Of a stretch of 64,000 nt of DNA, positions 1 to 8,638 are shown piece after piece. The notes beneath the pieces were generated by a model. It ran no database searches and was not told where the DNA came from. It worked only from the letters and a program-made list of their open reading frames with translations. Each line of letters begins with the position of its first letter. Position 1 is the stretch's first letter. Where the stretch lies: contig NZ_BDAC01000022.1 of the NCBI RefSeq assembly GCF_002091635.1, forward strand, positions 21,237 through 85,236. The letters are read 5' to 3'. Origin of the DNA: Pseudomonas indica NBRC 103045 (GTDB lineage Bacteria > Pseudomonadota > Gammaproteobacteria > Pseudomonadales > Pseudomonadaceae). The translations under genes and the position numbers were made by a program.

Positions 1-74
1 TCACCCCGTGGCATGGGAAGTCTCCTCTGCAAAGGGAGTACATAGGGTTCGACTGCCCACTGCCGTAAAGTTTC

Positions 75-104
75 GCGCCGGCCGCCCGGTGGTGCGGCCG
101 GCGC
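75..104 (-). terminator. Probable intrinsic terminator of osmE
   Basis: Perfect 11-bp inverted repeat (GCGCCGGCCGC at 75-85, GCGGCCGGCGC at 94-104) with an 8-nt loop. It starts 7 bases beyond the osmE stop codon. On the minus strand it is followed by GAAACTTTAC, a weak T tract, so it looks like a Rho-independent terminator with an imperfect tail. Confidence 0.6.
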
Positions 105-110
105 GGGCCG

Positions 111-452
111 TCAGGTGCGGGCGGCGCGTTCGTGGCGTTCCATTTCTTCGCAGGTCATGAAGCCCTTGCCATCGACCACGCCGGCGGCGTTAAAGCTGAC
201 GTGGTAGGGCTGCTGGTGGCCGTCGCGGTTGAGGACGTAGTTGTTACAGGTCCCTTCTACGTTCGTGCGCTGCATCTCCGTCGAGGGCGGACCGCCGATC
301 TCTCGGACTTGTTGCTTGCTCATGCCCTTGTCCACCTGCTTGACCAGGGGCTCGTTGCGGAAGGTGACGTAATCGACCGGATTCTCGACCTTGGTGGCGC
401 AACCCGCCACCGAAGCCAGCACCCCTGCCGCCAGAAGAAGTGGCTTGAACAT
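111..452 (-). CDS. osmE: Osmotically inducible lipoprotein OsmE
   Basis: The 113-residue protein begins with a lipoprotein signal peptide whose lipobox ends SVAGC, with the acylated Cys at position 18. The mature part is a small SmpA/OmlA-like (BamE-fold) domain with the motif KGMSKQQVREIGGPPS, typical of OsmE. OsmE proteins are outer-membrane lipoproteins induced by osmotic stress; their exact function is not settled. An AGGAG-like ribosome binding site precedes the ATG. The gene stands alone, followed by a hairpin terminator. The first ~110 bases of the window hold only that terminator and non-coding sequence. Confidence 0.9.
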   Translation of the reverse strand: MFKPLLLAAGVLASVAGCATKVENPVDYVTFRNEPLVKQVDKGMSKQQVREIGGPPSTEMQRTNVEGTCNNYVLNRDGHQQPYHVSFNAAGVVDGKGFMTCEEMERHERAART

Positions 453-628
453 GTCGTGGCTCCTCTCGTGAGCATCGTTGGGTTGACACTCTTTTGGAGC
501 CGGGACGGCAATGGGAAGTTCGTCGTAGTCGCCAGGATCGGAGGCCGCGCGTATGCTGTGCGGCCCTCTGTTTCGCGCCTTGCACGCGGGCGGGGCCTCA
601 TGTCCAGTAGTCCGGGGAGCGTGTTTCC

Positions 629-1528
629 ATGGTGGCGGTACAGGCGATTCTGCCGATCTTTGGCCTGATTGTGCTGGGCTATCTGCTCGGCTGGCGGCAG
701 TGGTTGAGCACGGAGGCGGCCACCGGCCTGGCCAGCATCACCTTCAAGCTGTTCATGCCGGCCGTGCTGTTCGTCGGCATCGCCAAGGCCTCGTTGGGCG
801 ATGGCTTGTCGCCGTTCCTCCTGCTGGCCTATTTCGCTCCGGTGCTGGTGGTGTTCGGTCTGGTCAATCTGGTTGCCCACCGCCGGCGCGGCGGCGCCAC
901 GCCGCTGGGCCTGACCGCCGCCTATTCGAATAACGTGCTGGTGGGCATTCCCCTGGTGACCACGCTGCTCGGCGTAGAAAATCTCGTCTACGTCTTCGCC
1001 ATCCTGGTGTTCCACAGCCTGGTGCTGTTTTCCCTGCACAGCTTCTATGCCGCGTTCGGCGGCAGCGAGCGGGTGGATGGGCGTGCCTTGCTGAAGAACC
1101 TGGCCAACCCGCTGATCATCGGCCTGTTGCTGGGCGCCTTGCTCAATCTGTCCGGCGTGGCGCTGCCGGATTCGCTATGGCGGATGTTCACCTGGTTGTC
1201 CCAGGCCGCCTTGCCCTGTGCGCTCATCGTGCTGGGCATCAGCCTGTCGCGCTATCGCCTGCGCCCGAGTGCGGCGGTGCTGGCGCTGACCACCGCCAAG
1301 CTGCTGCTCTTCCCACTCATGGTGTGGTGGCTGAGCGGCCTGCTGCCGGGCCTCAACCAGGCGGCACGGACGGTGCTGGTGTTGATGGCTGCCTGCCCCA
1401 CCGGGGTCAACGTGCTGGCCTTCGTCAAGACGCCGGAAGACAGCCGCACGGTCAGCTCGGCGGTGTTCCTCTCCACGGTGCTGGCGGCCGTCACCCTGCC
1501 GCTGTGGATGCACGCGATAGGGTCCTGA
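629..1528 (+). CDS. AEC family transporter (auxin efflux carrier-like permease)
   Basis: The 299-residue, very hydrophobic protein has about ten predicted transmembrane segments. It begins with a membrane helix (IFGLIVLGYLLGW) and has the AEC-type central motif YSNNVLVGIPL and a C-terminal CPTGVNVLAF helix pair. Bacterial AEC members export or import small organic acids such as malate or malonate; the substrate cannot be read here. The ATG at 629 has GGGGAG about 10 bases upstream. It stands alone on the plus strand, divergent from osmE across about 175 bases. Confidence 0.85.
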   Translation: MVAVQAILPIFGLIVLGYLLGWRQWLSTEAATGLASITFKLFMPAVLFVGIAKASLGDGLSPFLLLAYFAPVLVVFGLVNLVAHRRRGGATPLGLTAAYSNNVLVGIPLVTTLLGVENLVYVFAILVFHSLVLFSLHSFYAAFGGSERVDGRALLKNLANPLIIGLLLGALLNLSGVALPDSLWRMFTWLSQAALPCALIVLGISLSRYRLRPSAAVLALTTAKLLLFPLMVWWLSGLLPGLNQAARTVLVLMAACPTGVNVLAFVKTPEDSRTVSSAVFLSTVLAAVTLPLWMHAIGS

Positions 1529-1623
1529 TCCGTTGTCTTGCCGCCTTCGTGGATCGATGGCGGCGAACCCCGGCAGGAGCGGGCGGGTCAGAACAGAGAC
1601 AGCGCCAATCGAGGAGAACGCTC

Positions 1624-1710
1624 ATGCTGAAATTCATCGGTGGCACCGCAGGCGTCATTTTCATCATCGGTCTGATCGTGGTGATTGCCCTGTTCAAGCT
1701 GCTGTTCTGA
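1624..1710 (+). CDS. 28-residue single-span membrane peptide
   Basis: A very short reading frame (MLKFIGGTAGVIFIIGLIVV then IALFKLLF) is preceded by a strong GAGGAG ribosome binding site about 8 bases before the ATG. Almost the whole peptide is one transmembrane helix, with Lys 3 near the N-terminus and Lys 25 near the C-terminus. It lies between the AEC transporter and the lipase-like gene on the same strand. I do not recognise a family. Small hydrophobic peptides of this kind often regulate or stabilise membrane complexes, or are stress-induced, but that is inference. The good Shine-Dalgarno sequence and clean hydrophobic composition argue that it is real. Confidence 0.65.
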   Translation: MLKFIGGTAGVIFIIGLIVVIALFKLLF

Positions 1711-1839
1711 TCCAGCCGTCCCAGGCGGCAACCATCCACGAGCTTCCGACGCCGCCGCTCGGCGGCGTTGGCGACTGTGGCCAACGATGCGGGCGTAACG
1801 CGGTCCGATGACGGTAACCGGTCTTTTCGGAGCGACGAG

Positions 1840-2727
1840 ATGGCGCTGAACGCGAGAACCCGCTTTCCCCTGGTCTTGGTCCACGGCCTGCTCGGCTTCG
1901 TCCGGGTGGCCGGCTATCCCTACTGGTTCGGCATCGACAGTGCGCTGCGGCGGCACGGCGTACAGGTGTTCCTGCCACGGGTGTCGGCGGTGCACTGCAA
2001 CGAGCTGCGTGGGGAGCAATTGCTCGAGCAGATACCTGCGATCCTCGCCAGCAGCGGCGCCGAACGGGTGCACCTGATCGGCCACAGCCAGGGCGCCCTG
2101 ACCGCCCGCTACGTGGCGGCCCGCCGTCCGGAGTGGGTCGCGTCGGTCACCTCGGTGGCCGGGCCCAACCAGGGCTCCGAACTGGCCGATTACCTGCAGT
2201 TGAAGCTGGGCCTGGATACCCCGCGCGAACGCTTGTTCCGAGGTGCTATCGAAGGTGTGGCGAAGCTGATGGATCGCCTGGACCGCCGCGATGAGCGCAT
2301 CCGTCTGCCCCAGGACGTGCTTGCCTCGCGCCAGGCGCTGACCCAGCAAGGCGTGGCGGCCTTCAACGCCAAGTATCCCCAGGGCCTGCCGGAGGTGTGG
2401 GGCGGCGAGGGTCCCGAGGAGGTGAACGGCGTGCGTTATTACTCCTGGTCCGGCACCTTGCAGCCGGCGACCGACCGCGGACGCAACCGCTTCGATGCCT
2501 CCCATGCACTGTGCCGGCGTTTGTCGCGCTGCTTCCAGATCGAGAAGGGGCAGAACGATGGCATGGTCGGGCGCTTCAGTTCTCACCTGGGCAAGGTGAT
2601 CCGCTCGGACTATCCGCTGGATCATCTGGACATCATCAACCAGACCGCCGGCGCCGTCGGCCAGGGCATCGATCCGGTGGCGTTGTTCGTCGAGCATGCG
2701 GCGCGCCTGCGCGAGGCGGGGCTTTAG
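1840..2727 (+). CDS. Family I lipase/esterase-like alpha/beta hydrolase, no signal peptide
   Basis: The 295-residue protein resembles Pseudomonas true lipases (LipA/LipC, family I). It has the oxyanion strand FPLVLVHGLLGF, the nucleophile elbow GHSQG (Ser 83), a catalytic Asp in QNDGMV (Asp 240) and His in LDHLD (His 262) followed by IINQTAG. Secreted relatives start with a Sec signal peptide and need a Lif foldase. Here the fold starts about 8 residues after the chosen ATG, with no signal peptide and no lif gene next to it. That suggests a cytoplasmic esterase/lipase. A start at 1768 would add 24 polar residues and still give no signal peptide; 1840 has GGAGCG just upstream. The stop is 4 bases from the convergent Mut7-C gene. 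Confidence 0.8.
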   Translation: MALNARTRFPLVLVHGLLGFVRVAGYPYWFGIDSALRRHGVQVFLPRVSAVHCNELRGEQLLEQIPAILASSGAERVHLIGHSQGALTARYVAARRPEWVASVTSVAGPNQGSELADYLQLKLGLDTPRERLFRGAIEGVAKLMDRLDRRDERIRLPQDVLASRQALTQQGVAAFNAKYPQGLPEVWGGEGPEEVNGVRYYSWSGTLQPATDRGRNRFDASHALCRRLSRCFQIEKGQNDGMVGRFSSHLGKVIRSDYPLDHLDIINQTAGAVGQGIDPVALFVEHAARLREAGL

Positions 2728-2731
2728 CGGA

Positions 2732-3478
2732 TCAGTAGGCACCGTCCAGTAGCGGTTGGAGACGTGCGCGCATGTCGCGCCAATGCGAGCCTTCCCAGTA
2801 CAGCCGGCCGCAGCCGTCGCAGACGAAGAAGCGCCGCTGCCGTTCGCACACGGCGGGCGGCAGGCGCTCGGCCACCAAGGCCTTGTCTATGTCCCGCAAC
2901 GGCAGGTTGCAGCGCAGGCAACGGCTGAACGGCCGCGCGCTGCGCGCCAGGTCGAGGCGCTGGAACAGCTCGGCCAGTTGCCGGTCCGGTTGCAGCGCAT
3001 GGATGTAGCAGGCGTGGTCGAGGCTGCGCCGTTTCAGTAGTTCACGGTCGCGGCTGAGCACGATGCGCTGTTCGGCGAGGGCCAGTTCGACGATGCGGTC
3101 GTCATCGAAAGGGTTCTCGTAGCGGGTATCGAAGCCGGCCATGCGCAGCAATTGCGCCAACCCGCCGAGGTGGGCGTCGGCGATGAAGCGCAGCGCCCGT
3201 AGTGGCCGTTCGCGCACGCGCAGCAGCGGGCTGATGTCCAGCGACTCGAAGGTGGGGTAGACGGCCACCCGGTCGCCGTCCGCCAAACGCCGCTCGAAGC
3301 CCACCGACTCGCCGTTGACCAGGATCAGCTCGACTTCGGTGTGTGGCACGCCGAGCGCTTCGATCAGGTGCTTGACCGTGGCCGTCGGCGCGCAGACGAC
3401 GCCGAAGTCGCGCCGCCGCCGCGCGGCGGGGAGGAAGTCGTTGAGTTCCTCGTAGAAGCGGAAGGTGGCGTGGATCAT
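2732..3478 (-). CDS. Mut7-C RNase-fold protein with N-terminal ubiquitin-like domain
   Basis: 248 residues. Roughly 1-85 form a Ub-Mut7C (ThiS/MoaD-like beta-grasp) domain (RFYEELNDFL ... ILVNGESVGFERRLADGDRV). Roughly 95-240 form the Mut7-C PIN-like RNase domain, with FIADAHLGGLAQLLRMAGFD, IVLSRDREL and a zinc ribbon made of CLRC and CDGCGRLYW. The fusion is widespread in bacteria, and its substrate is unknown to me. The conserved Asp residues of the PIN-like fold are present, so nuclease activity is plausible. It starts 9 bases after the homospermidine synthase stop on the same strand, so the two are probably co-transcribed. Confidence 0.85.
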   Translation of the reverse strand: MIHATFRFYEELNDFLPAARRRRDFGVVCAPTATVKHLIEALGVPHTEVELILVNGESVGFERRLADGDRVAVYPTFESLDISPLLRVRERPLRALRFIADAHLGGLAQLLRMAGFDTRYENPFDDDRIVELALAEQRIVLSRDRELLKRRSLDHACYIHALQPDRQLAELFQRLDLARSARPFSRCLRCNLPLRDIDKALVAERLPPAVCERQRRFFVCDGCGRLYWEGSHWRDMRARLQPLLDGAY

Positions 3479-3487
3479 GACCGGCGA

Positions 3488-4906
3488 TCAGACGACGCGG
3501 AAGTTCTTGAACTGCCACGGGTCCGTGCGATCCAGGTCCTCCTCGAACAGGTGATCGCGGTTCTGCAAGGGCGTCCAGTCGCTATACACGCCCACCACTT
3601 CGCCGAGGTATGGCCGGCACAGATCGAGCAGGGTGGCGTAGGGCAGTTCGTCCGGCTCGAGGATGCCCCGGTCGGGGTGGCGCATCGCCCAGATCACCCC
3701 GGCCATCACCGCGGCGGTCACCTGCAGGCTGGTGGCGCTGTTATGCGGGCAGAGCGCGCGGGCTTCGGCGATCGACAGGCGCGAGCCGTACCAGTAGCTC
3801 CGGCGTCCGTGGCCCATCAGCAGCACGCCCAGTTCGTCGCGGCCATCGGCGATGTCCTCTTCGAGGATGCGCTGGCGCTCCTGCAGGTGCCAGTTGCGGC
3901 CCGCCAGTTCGTGGAGGGAGAGCACCGCGTCGTCGCACGGGTGGTAGGCGTAGTGCACGGTGGGTCGGTACTCCGGCTGGGCACCTTCGCCCAGGGTGAA
4001 GTAATCGGCGATGGAGATGGATTCGCTGTGGGTCACCAGGAAGCCCAGTTGCGGCCCGGCCAGGGGCGTCCAGCTCCTGACCCGCGTGTCGGCGCCGGGG
4101 CGTTCGAGATAGATCGCCGCCTGGCTGCCGCTGTCGTGGCGGTGAGCATCCGTCGGGAAATGCCGCTCGTGGCTGCCCCAGCTCAGCTCGGCCGGCTGGC
4201 AGGCCTCGCCGACGAAGCCGGCTACCGACCAGGTGTTGACGAACTCGCCCATGGCCTTGGGCTGCCGGGCGCACTGGGTGTCGCGCTCGGCGATGTGGAT
4301 GGTGCGGATGCCCAGGCGTTGAGCCAGCCGCGCCCAGTCTTCGCGTCGGGTCGGGGCGGCCTGGGGTTGACCGAGGTCGTCGGCGATGTTCAGCAGCGCT
4401 TGCTTGACCAGATGCGAGACCAGGCCGGGGTTGGCGCCGTGGGTGATGATCGCGGTCGGTCCGCCGGACGACTGGCGGCGCAGGTCCAGCACGGCCTCGC
4501 GCAGGGCGTAGTTGGAGCGTGCGGCAAGCGGCAGGCGGCTGTCCGTGTAGCCGCCGGCCCAGGGCTCGATGCAGGTATCCAGGTAAAGCGCGCCACACGC
4601 GCGGCAGAGCTCGATCAGCGCGACGCTGGAGACATCCACCGAGAGGTTGAGCAGGAAATCGCCGGCTCGCAGACGGGGTTTCAGCACCTCGGCGTAGTTG
4701 TCCCGGGTGAGGCCGAGCGTGAGGTGTTCCACTTGGTATTCCCGGGCGACCTGTTCGCCATCGTCGTCGGCGCTGACGATCAGTATCTGCTCGGGATGCA
4801 GGTCGATATGGCGCAGCAGCAACGGCAGCACGCCCTGGCCGATGCTGCCCAGGCCGACCATCAGCAGGCGGCCATGGAACCGCTGGGTCTTGCCGGTCTC
4901 GTTCAT
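3488..4906 (-). CDS. hss: Homospermidine synthase
   Basis: The 472-residue protein of the saccharopine dehydrogenase-like family has an N-terminal Rossmann NAD-binding motif (LMVGLGSIGQGVLPLLL) and long stretches typical of bacterial Hss (DTCIEPWAGGY, THGANPGLVSHLVKQAL). The enzyme is NAD-dependent and makes sym-homospermidine from two putrescines, or from spermidine plus putrescine, in the cytoplasm. The length fits the family. It leads a likely two-gene unit with the Mut7-C protein 9 bases downstream. The link to polyamine metabolism is echoed by speA about 43 kb away, though the two are not one operon. Confidence 0.88.
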   Translation of the reverse strand: MNETGKTQRFHGRLLMVGLGSIGQGVLPLLLRHIDLHPEQILIVSADDDGEQVAREYQVEHLTLGLTRDNYAEVLKPRLRAGDFLLNLSVDVSSVALIELCRACGALYLDTCIEPWAGGYTDSRLPLAARSNYALREAVLDLRRQSSGGPTAIITHGANPGLVSHLVKQALLNIADDLGQPQAAPTRREDWARLAQRLGIRTIHIAERDTQCARQPKAMGEFVNTWSVAGFVGEACQPAELSWGSHERHFPTDAHRHDSGSQAAIYLERPGADTRVRSWTPLAGPQLGFLVTHSESISIADYFTLGEGAQPEYRPTVHYAYHPCDDAVLSLHELAGRNWHLQERQRILEEDIADGRDELGVLLMGHGRRSYWYGSRLSIAEARALCPHNSATSLQVTAAVMAGVIWAMRHPDRGILEPDELPYATLLDLCRPYLGEVVGVYSDWTPLQNRDHLFEEDLDRTDPWQFKNFRVV

Positions 4907-5025
4907 GGCGCTCCCAGGGCGGACGGAGGGCCGCCCGTCATGAATGCCGGGGTGTGGTTTTCACCTTAGACCATTCGTCCGGGGGCTGCGTCCTGGCCGC
5001 CGGTCTGGCTGAACGAGGGGAGGGC

Positions 5026-5232
5026 TCAGTCCGACTCTTCGGCCGCCTGTTGCAGGCGTTGCATACTCTGCGCGTTGACGTGTTCCACCTGCTGCTTGAG
5101 CTGGTCCATCTGCTGTTGCGCCTGCTTGGCTTGTTCCGCCTGCAGGGCGGCGGTGGTCGCGGTTTCGCTGGCACCACAGCCGGCCAGCGACAGCACGACG
5201 GTCAAGGGAATGAGGCGATGAAGGTATGGCAT
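5026..5232 (-). CDS. Small coiled-coil lipoprotein
   Basis: A 68-residue protein with a signal peptide and lipobox SLAGC (Cys 19), followed by a Gln/Ala-rich helix (QAEQAKQAQQQMDQLKQQVE) with the heptad pattern of a coiled coil. It is probably an outer- or inner-membrane-anchored Lpp-like lipoprotein; the family is not recognised. The frame is open further upstream, but the ATG at 5232 gives a proper signal sequence. The ribosome binding site is weak. It is flanked by hss and a GyrI-like gene, all on the minus strand with gaps of about 90-120 bases. Confidence 0.7.
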   Translation of the reverse strand: MPYLHRLIPLTVVLSLAGCGASETATTAALQAEQAKQAQQQMDQLKQQVEHVNAQSMQRLQQAAEESD

Positions 5233-5321
5233 GGCAGGATCTCGAGGGGCGACGGGACAGGTCGGAACGCTAACGCTGTCCGTCGCCGCAAACCATGAAC
5301 GGTCACGCATCCTGGCGCGGA

Positions 5322-5777
5322 TCAGTAGATCGGGATGTACAGGTCCACTTCCGAGGCCGGGTCGTCGGCGGCGATGAAGCGCTCGTCGTAGCGCTCGAAG
5401 CTCACCCCTTGGCGGGGCTCCAGGCCCAGTTCGGCGAGGCGGCTGGCGTAGATCGCCTGGAAGCTCTCGCCGATCCCCTCCACCGTGCCCTTGTGGGTGA
5501 ACACGGCGTACTTCTGTGCCGGCACCTCGAAGCGCTGCATGCCTTCCGGCACCGAGTGTTCCGCCTCGACGCCGAAGCCGGCGACATAGTGCATTTCGCC
5601 GGGTGCGGTGAGCCGGCACAGGCCATAGGCGATCCGTGGTTCGGAGACACCGGCGATCTCGTGCTCGCGGGCGACGAAGCGTTGCCAGAGACGGCCGATG
5701 TCGCCGTTCATCGGGTCTCCCTGGTACTCCATGCCCACGACGCTGAAGGCGGGCAATTCGACGATGCGTGAAGCCAT
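5322..5777 (-). CDS. GyrI-like/AraC effector-binding domain protein
   Basis: A 151-residue stand-alone GyrI-like (SOUL/AraC effector-binding) domain. It has a starting strand with VVGMEYQGDP, a central Tyr/Phe-rich repeat (MHYVAGFGVEAE), the conserved QKYAVFTHKGTVEGI and a C-terminal SEVDLYIPI. Such proteins bind small amphipathic or cationic molecules or gyrase, and some hydrolyse esters; the ligand cannot be deduced. There is no DNA-binding domain. AGGGAGGATC lies upstream of the ATG. It sits between the small lipoprotein and the Hsp70-like gene in the same orientation. Confidence 0.82.
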   Translation of the reverse strand: MASRIVELPAFSVVGMEYQGDPMNGDIGRLWQRFVAREHEIAGVSEPRIAYGLCRLTAPGEMHYVAGFGVEAEHSVPEGMQRFEVPAQKYAVFTHKGTVEGIGESFQAIYASRLAELGLEPRQGVSFERYDERFIAADDPASEVDLYIPIY

Positions 5778-5851
5778 GCTGCGATCCTCCCTGGATCAGT
5801 CGGTGAGGCGGCAAGCGTAGCGCATCGGCGGAGGGGGCGCGCTGCTGGCAA

Positions 5852-7117
5852 TCAGCCGTAGCGCTTCTTCGCCTCGATGGCCAGGCCGCTGCCGATACTG
5901 CCGAAGGTGTCGCCTTCCACCGGGCGGGCGTTGGGCAGCATCGCCGCAATGCCCTGGCGCAGCGCCGGGATGCCGCTGGAGCCGCCGGTGAAGAACAGCG
6001 TATCGACCTGCTCCGCCGTGACGCTGGCGTTGGCCAACAACTGGCTGACGCTGGCGCGCACGCGCTCCAGCAACGGTTCGATGGAGGCTTCGAACAGATC
6101 GCGGCTCAGCTCGGCGGCGAGGCCGTCCTCGATGCGGGTGAGGTCGATGCGCTGCCGGTCGCTGTCGGTCAGGGCGATCTTGGCGTCTTCCACCTGCATC
6201 GCCAGCCAGTGCCCGGCGCGCTGCTCGATCAGCTTGAACAGACGGTCGATGCCGGTGGGATCGACGATGTCGTAGCGCATGCTTTTCAGCGCCAGTTGCG
6301 ACTTCTGCGCATACACCGCGTTGATCATGTGCCAGGTGGCGAGGTTGAGGTGGAAGCTGGTCGGCATCAGCGCCTCGCTCTTCATCCGGCTGCCATAGCC
6401 GAACAGCGGCATCACGCCCTGCAGGCTGAGCTGCTTGTCGAAGTCGGTACCGCCGATGTGCACGCCGCCGGTGGCGAGGATATCGCTTTGCCGGTCCGCC
6501 ACCTGGCGGCGCTCCGGCGACAGGCGCACCAGGGAGAAGTCCGAGGTGCCGCCGCCGATGTCGACGATTAGCACCCGCTCTTCCCGCTGGATGATGGATT
6601 CGTAGTCGAACGCCGCGGCGATCGGTTCGTACTGGAACGACACCTCCTTGAAGCCGAGCTTGCGGGCCACGCCCACCAGGGTGTCCTCGGCCTCGCGGTC
6701 GGCCACTGGATCGTCGTCGACGAAGAACACCGGGCGACCCAGCACCGCTTCCTCGAACGGCCGGCCCGCCACCGCTTCGGCGCGCTTCTTCAACTCGCCG
6801 AGGAACAGCCCGAGGATCTCGGTGAACGGCAGCGCACTGCCGAGCAGGGTGGTCTCGCTCTTCAGCAGCTTGGAGCCGAGCAGGCTCTTCAGCGAGCGCA
6901 TCAGCCGGCCTTCATAGCCCTCCAGGTACTCGTGCAGGGCGAGGCGGCCATAGACCGGACGGCGCTCCTCGAAGTTGAAGAACACCACCGAGGGCAGGGT
7001 GATCTTGTCGTCTTCCAGTGCGATCAACGATTCGGCGTCGGGGCGCAGCCAGCCGACGGTGGAGTTGGAGGTACCGAAGTCGATGCCGCAGGCACGGGCG
7101 GGAAGGGCTGTGTTCAT
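5852..7117 (-). CDS. yegD: Hsp70-family chaperone (YegD-like)
   Basis: The 421-residue protein has actin/Hsp70 ATPase motifs: phosphate 1 ([13 protein letters not shown]), phosphate 2 ([13 protein letters not shown]) and adenosine ([16 protein letters not shown]). It lacks the substrate-binding beta-sandwich and lid of DnaK, as YegD proteins do. The role is probably chaperone-like; clients are unknown. The ATG at 7117 is where homology to the ATPase fold begins; upstream sequence in the same frame is low-complexity and unlikely to be coding. It is divergent from the oxaloacetate decarboxylase gene across 288 bases that must hold both promoters. Confidence 0.85.
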   Translation of the reverse strand: MNTALPARACGIDFGTSNSTVGWLRPDAESLIALEDDKITLPSVVFFNFEERRPVYGRLALHEYLEGYEGRLMRSLKSLLGSKLLKSETTLLGSALPFTEILGLFLGELKKRAEAVAGRPFEEAVLGRPVFFVDDDPVADREAEDTLVGVARKLGFKEVSFQYEPIAAAFDYESIIQREERVLIVDIGGGTSDFSLVRLSPERRQVADRQSDILATGGVHIGGTDFDKQLSLQGVMPLFGYGSRMKSEALMPTSFHLNLATWHMINAVYAQKSQLALKSMRYDIVDPTGIDRLFKLIEQRAGHWLAMQVEDAKIALTDSDRQRIDLTRIEDGLAAELSRDLFEASIEPLLERVRASVSQLLANASVTAEQVDTLFFTGGSSGIPALRQGIAAMLPNARPVEGDTFGSIGSGLAIEAKKRYG

Positions 7118-7405
7118 CGTTCGCGGGTCCGGCAAAAAAACGGCCGCGCAGTGTATGCGAGGAGCGGGCCGGGTGCACGGTCCTGCTGTCGCATCGGGGC
7201 TTCGGCATTCGAACGGCTTCTGTCGTCGGGCCCGGTCAAACCGCCGCGTCCGCAGGCAGTCGAAAGCAGGGAGCGGCCATGCCTTTTCGGCGCGATCGGT
7301 ATCGGGGGCTGGCCTATGGCCGGGTATTTCGTATCTACTGCCGGGACCCGGATAGAAAGATCGCGGCCCGACCGGGCCCACCTCACTGCACTTGGAAAAG
7401 CTGTC

Positions 7406-8269
7406 ATGCAGAAAACTTCGCACCACGCCTTGCGCCAATCGTTCCGTTCCCTGCTCGAATCGAGCGCTTGTTACCACACCGCTTCGGTGTTCGACCCCAT
7501 GTCCGCGCGTATCGCTGCCGACCTCGGCTTCGAGGTCGGCATCCTCGGCGGCTCGGTCGCCTCGTTGCAGGTGCTGGCCGCACCGGACTTCGCCTTGATC
7601 ACCCTCAGCGAGTTCGCCGAACAGGCCACCCGCATCGGCCGGGTCGCCCGCCTGCCGGTGATCGCCGACGCCGACCACGGCTACGGCAATGCCCTCAACG
7701 CCATGCGCACCGTGGTCGAGCTGGAGCGTGCCGGCGTCGCCGCGCTGACCCTGGAAGACACCCTGCTGCCGGCGCAGTTCGGACGCAAATCCACTGACCT
7801 GATCCCGGTGGACGAAGGCGTCGGCAAGATTCGCGCGGCCCTGGAGGCGCGCGACGATTCGGCCCTGAGCATCATTGCCCGGACCCATGCCGGCGTGATC
7901 GGCACGGACGAAGTGATCGAGCGCTGCGTCGCCTACCAGGGCGCCGGGGCGGACGGCATCTGCCTGGTGGGCGTCAACGACTTCGAGCACCTCGAGGCCA
8001 TTGCCGCGCACCTGCGCATCCCGCTGATGCTGGTGACCTACGGCAACCCGGCGCTGCGCGACGACGCCCGTCTGGCGAGCCTCGGCGTGCGTATCGTGGT
8101 CAACGGCCACGCCGCCTACTTCGCCGCGATCAAGGCTACCTACGACTGCCTGCGCGAGCAGCGCCAGGTCGCCGCCTCAGACCTCAATGCCACCGAGCTG
8201 ACGCACAAGTACACCCAGCCCGAGGATTACATCGTCTGGGCGCGGGAATACATGGACGTGAAGGAGTAA
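7406..8269 (+). CDS. Oxaloacetate decarboxylase (PEP mutase/isocitrate lyase superfamily)
   Basis: 287 residues, the same length as the characterised P. aeruginosa PA4872 oxaloacetate decarboxylase. The metal-site motif is [12 protein letters not shown], followed by TLEDTLLP, and His 235 falls in NGHAAYF, the position reported for that enzyme (from memory). It converts oxaloacetate to pyruvate plus CO2 with Mg2+ or Mn2+ and needs no biotin. The long frame upstream of 7406 is a shadow; the ATG here starts the conserved N-terminus. It is a single-gene unit followed about 100 bases later by the DksA-like gene. Confidence 0.9.
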   Translation: MQKTSHHALRQSFRSLLESSACYHTASVFDPMSARIAADLGFEVGILGGSVASLQVLAAPDFALITLSEFAEQATRIGRVARLPVIADADHGYGNALNAMRTVVELERAGVAALTLEDTLLPAQFGRKSTDLIPVDEGVGKIRAALEARDDSALSIIARTHAGVIGTDEVIERCVAYQGAGADGICLVGVNDFEHLEAIAAHLRIPLMLVTYGNPALRDDARLASLGVRIVVNGHAAYFAAIKATYDCLREQRQVAASDLNATELTHKYTQPEDYIVWAREYMDVKE

Positions 8270-8371
8270 CGGCGCGAAGGCGACGCACGGTTGTCCGGCA
8301 ACGCCGCGCCCCCTTGAAAACCGCGGCGTCGCCGGCCATATCTGCTCTTGTCAGACCGTCGGGAGAAAGCC

Positions 8372-8638
8372 ATGGCTACCGGTTGGGCGCATGACGGCGC
8401 CGTCCAGGAACAGATCGACAGCACCATCGACGATGCCGTGCAGCGTGCCCGCAGCCAGCTCCCGAAGGGTGAGAGCCTGAGCCACTGCGAGGAATGCGGC
8501 GCGAAAATCCCCGAAGCCCGCCGCGCGGCCGTTCCCGGCGTGCGCTTGTGCATCGCCTGCCAGAGCGAGCAGGACAAGCAACAGGCGAGCTATGCCGGCT
8601 ACAACCGGCGTGGGAGTAAGGATAGTCAGCTCAGATAG
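8372..8638 (+). CDS. DksA/TraR-type C4 zinc-finger protein (YbiI-like)
   Basis: An 88-residue protein with a TraR/DksA C-terminal zinc finger, CEECGAKIP then LCIAC (Cys 39, 42, 60, 63, all present), after a short predicted helical N-terminus. It lacks the long coiled coil of full DksA, so it is TraR- or YbiI-like and may bind the RNA polymerase secondary channel. A TTG start 24 bases upstream is possible, but the ATG at 8372 has GGAGA in good position. The 3' end overlaps the convergent oxygenase gene by 13 bases. Confidence 0.85.
   Translation: MATGWAHDGAVQEQIDSTIDDAVQRARSQLPKGESLSHCEECGAKIPEARRAAVPGVRLCIACQSEQDKQQASYAGYNRRGSKDSQLR

Noticed and set aside
7118..8110. N-terminal extension of the Hsp70-like protein to 752 residues
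   Set aside because: The added part is the antisense of the oxaloacetate decarboxylase gene; the ATPase fold begins at the ATG at 7117.
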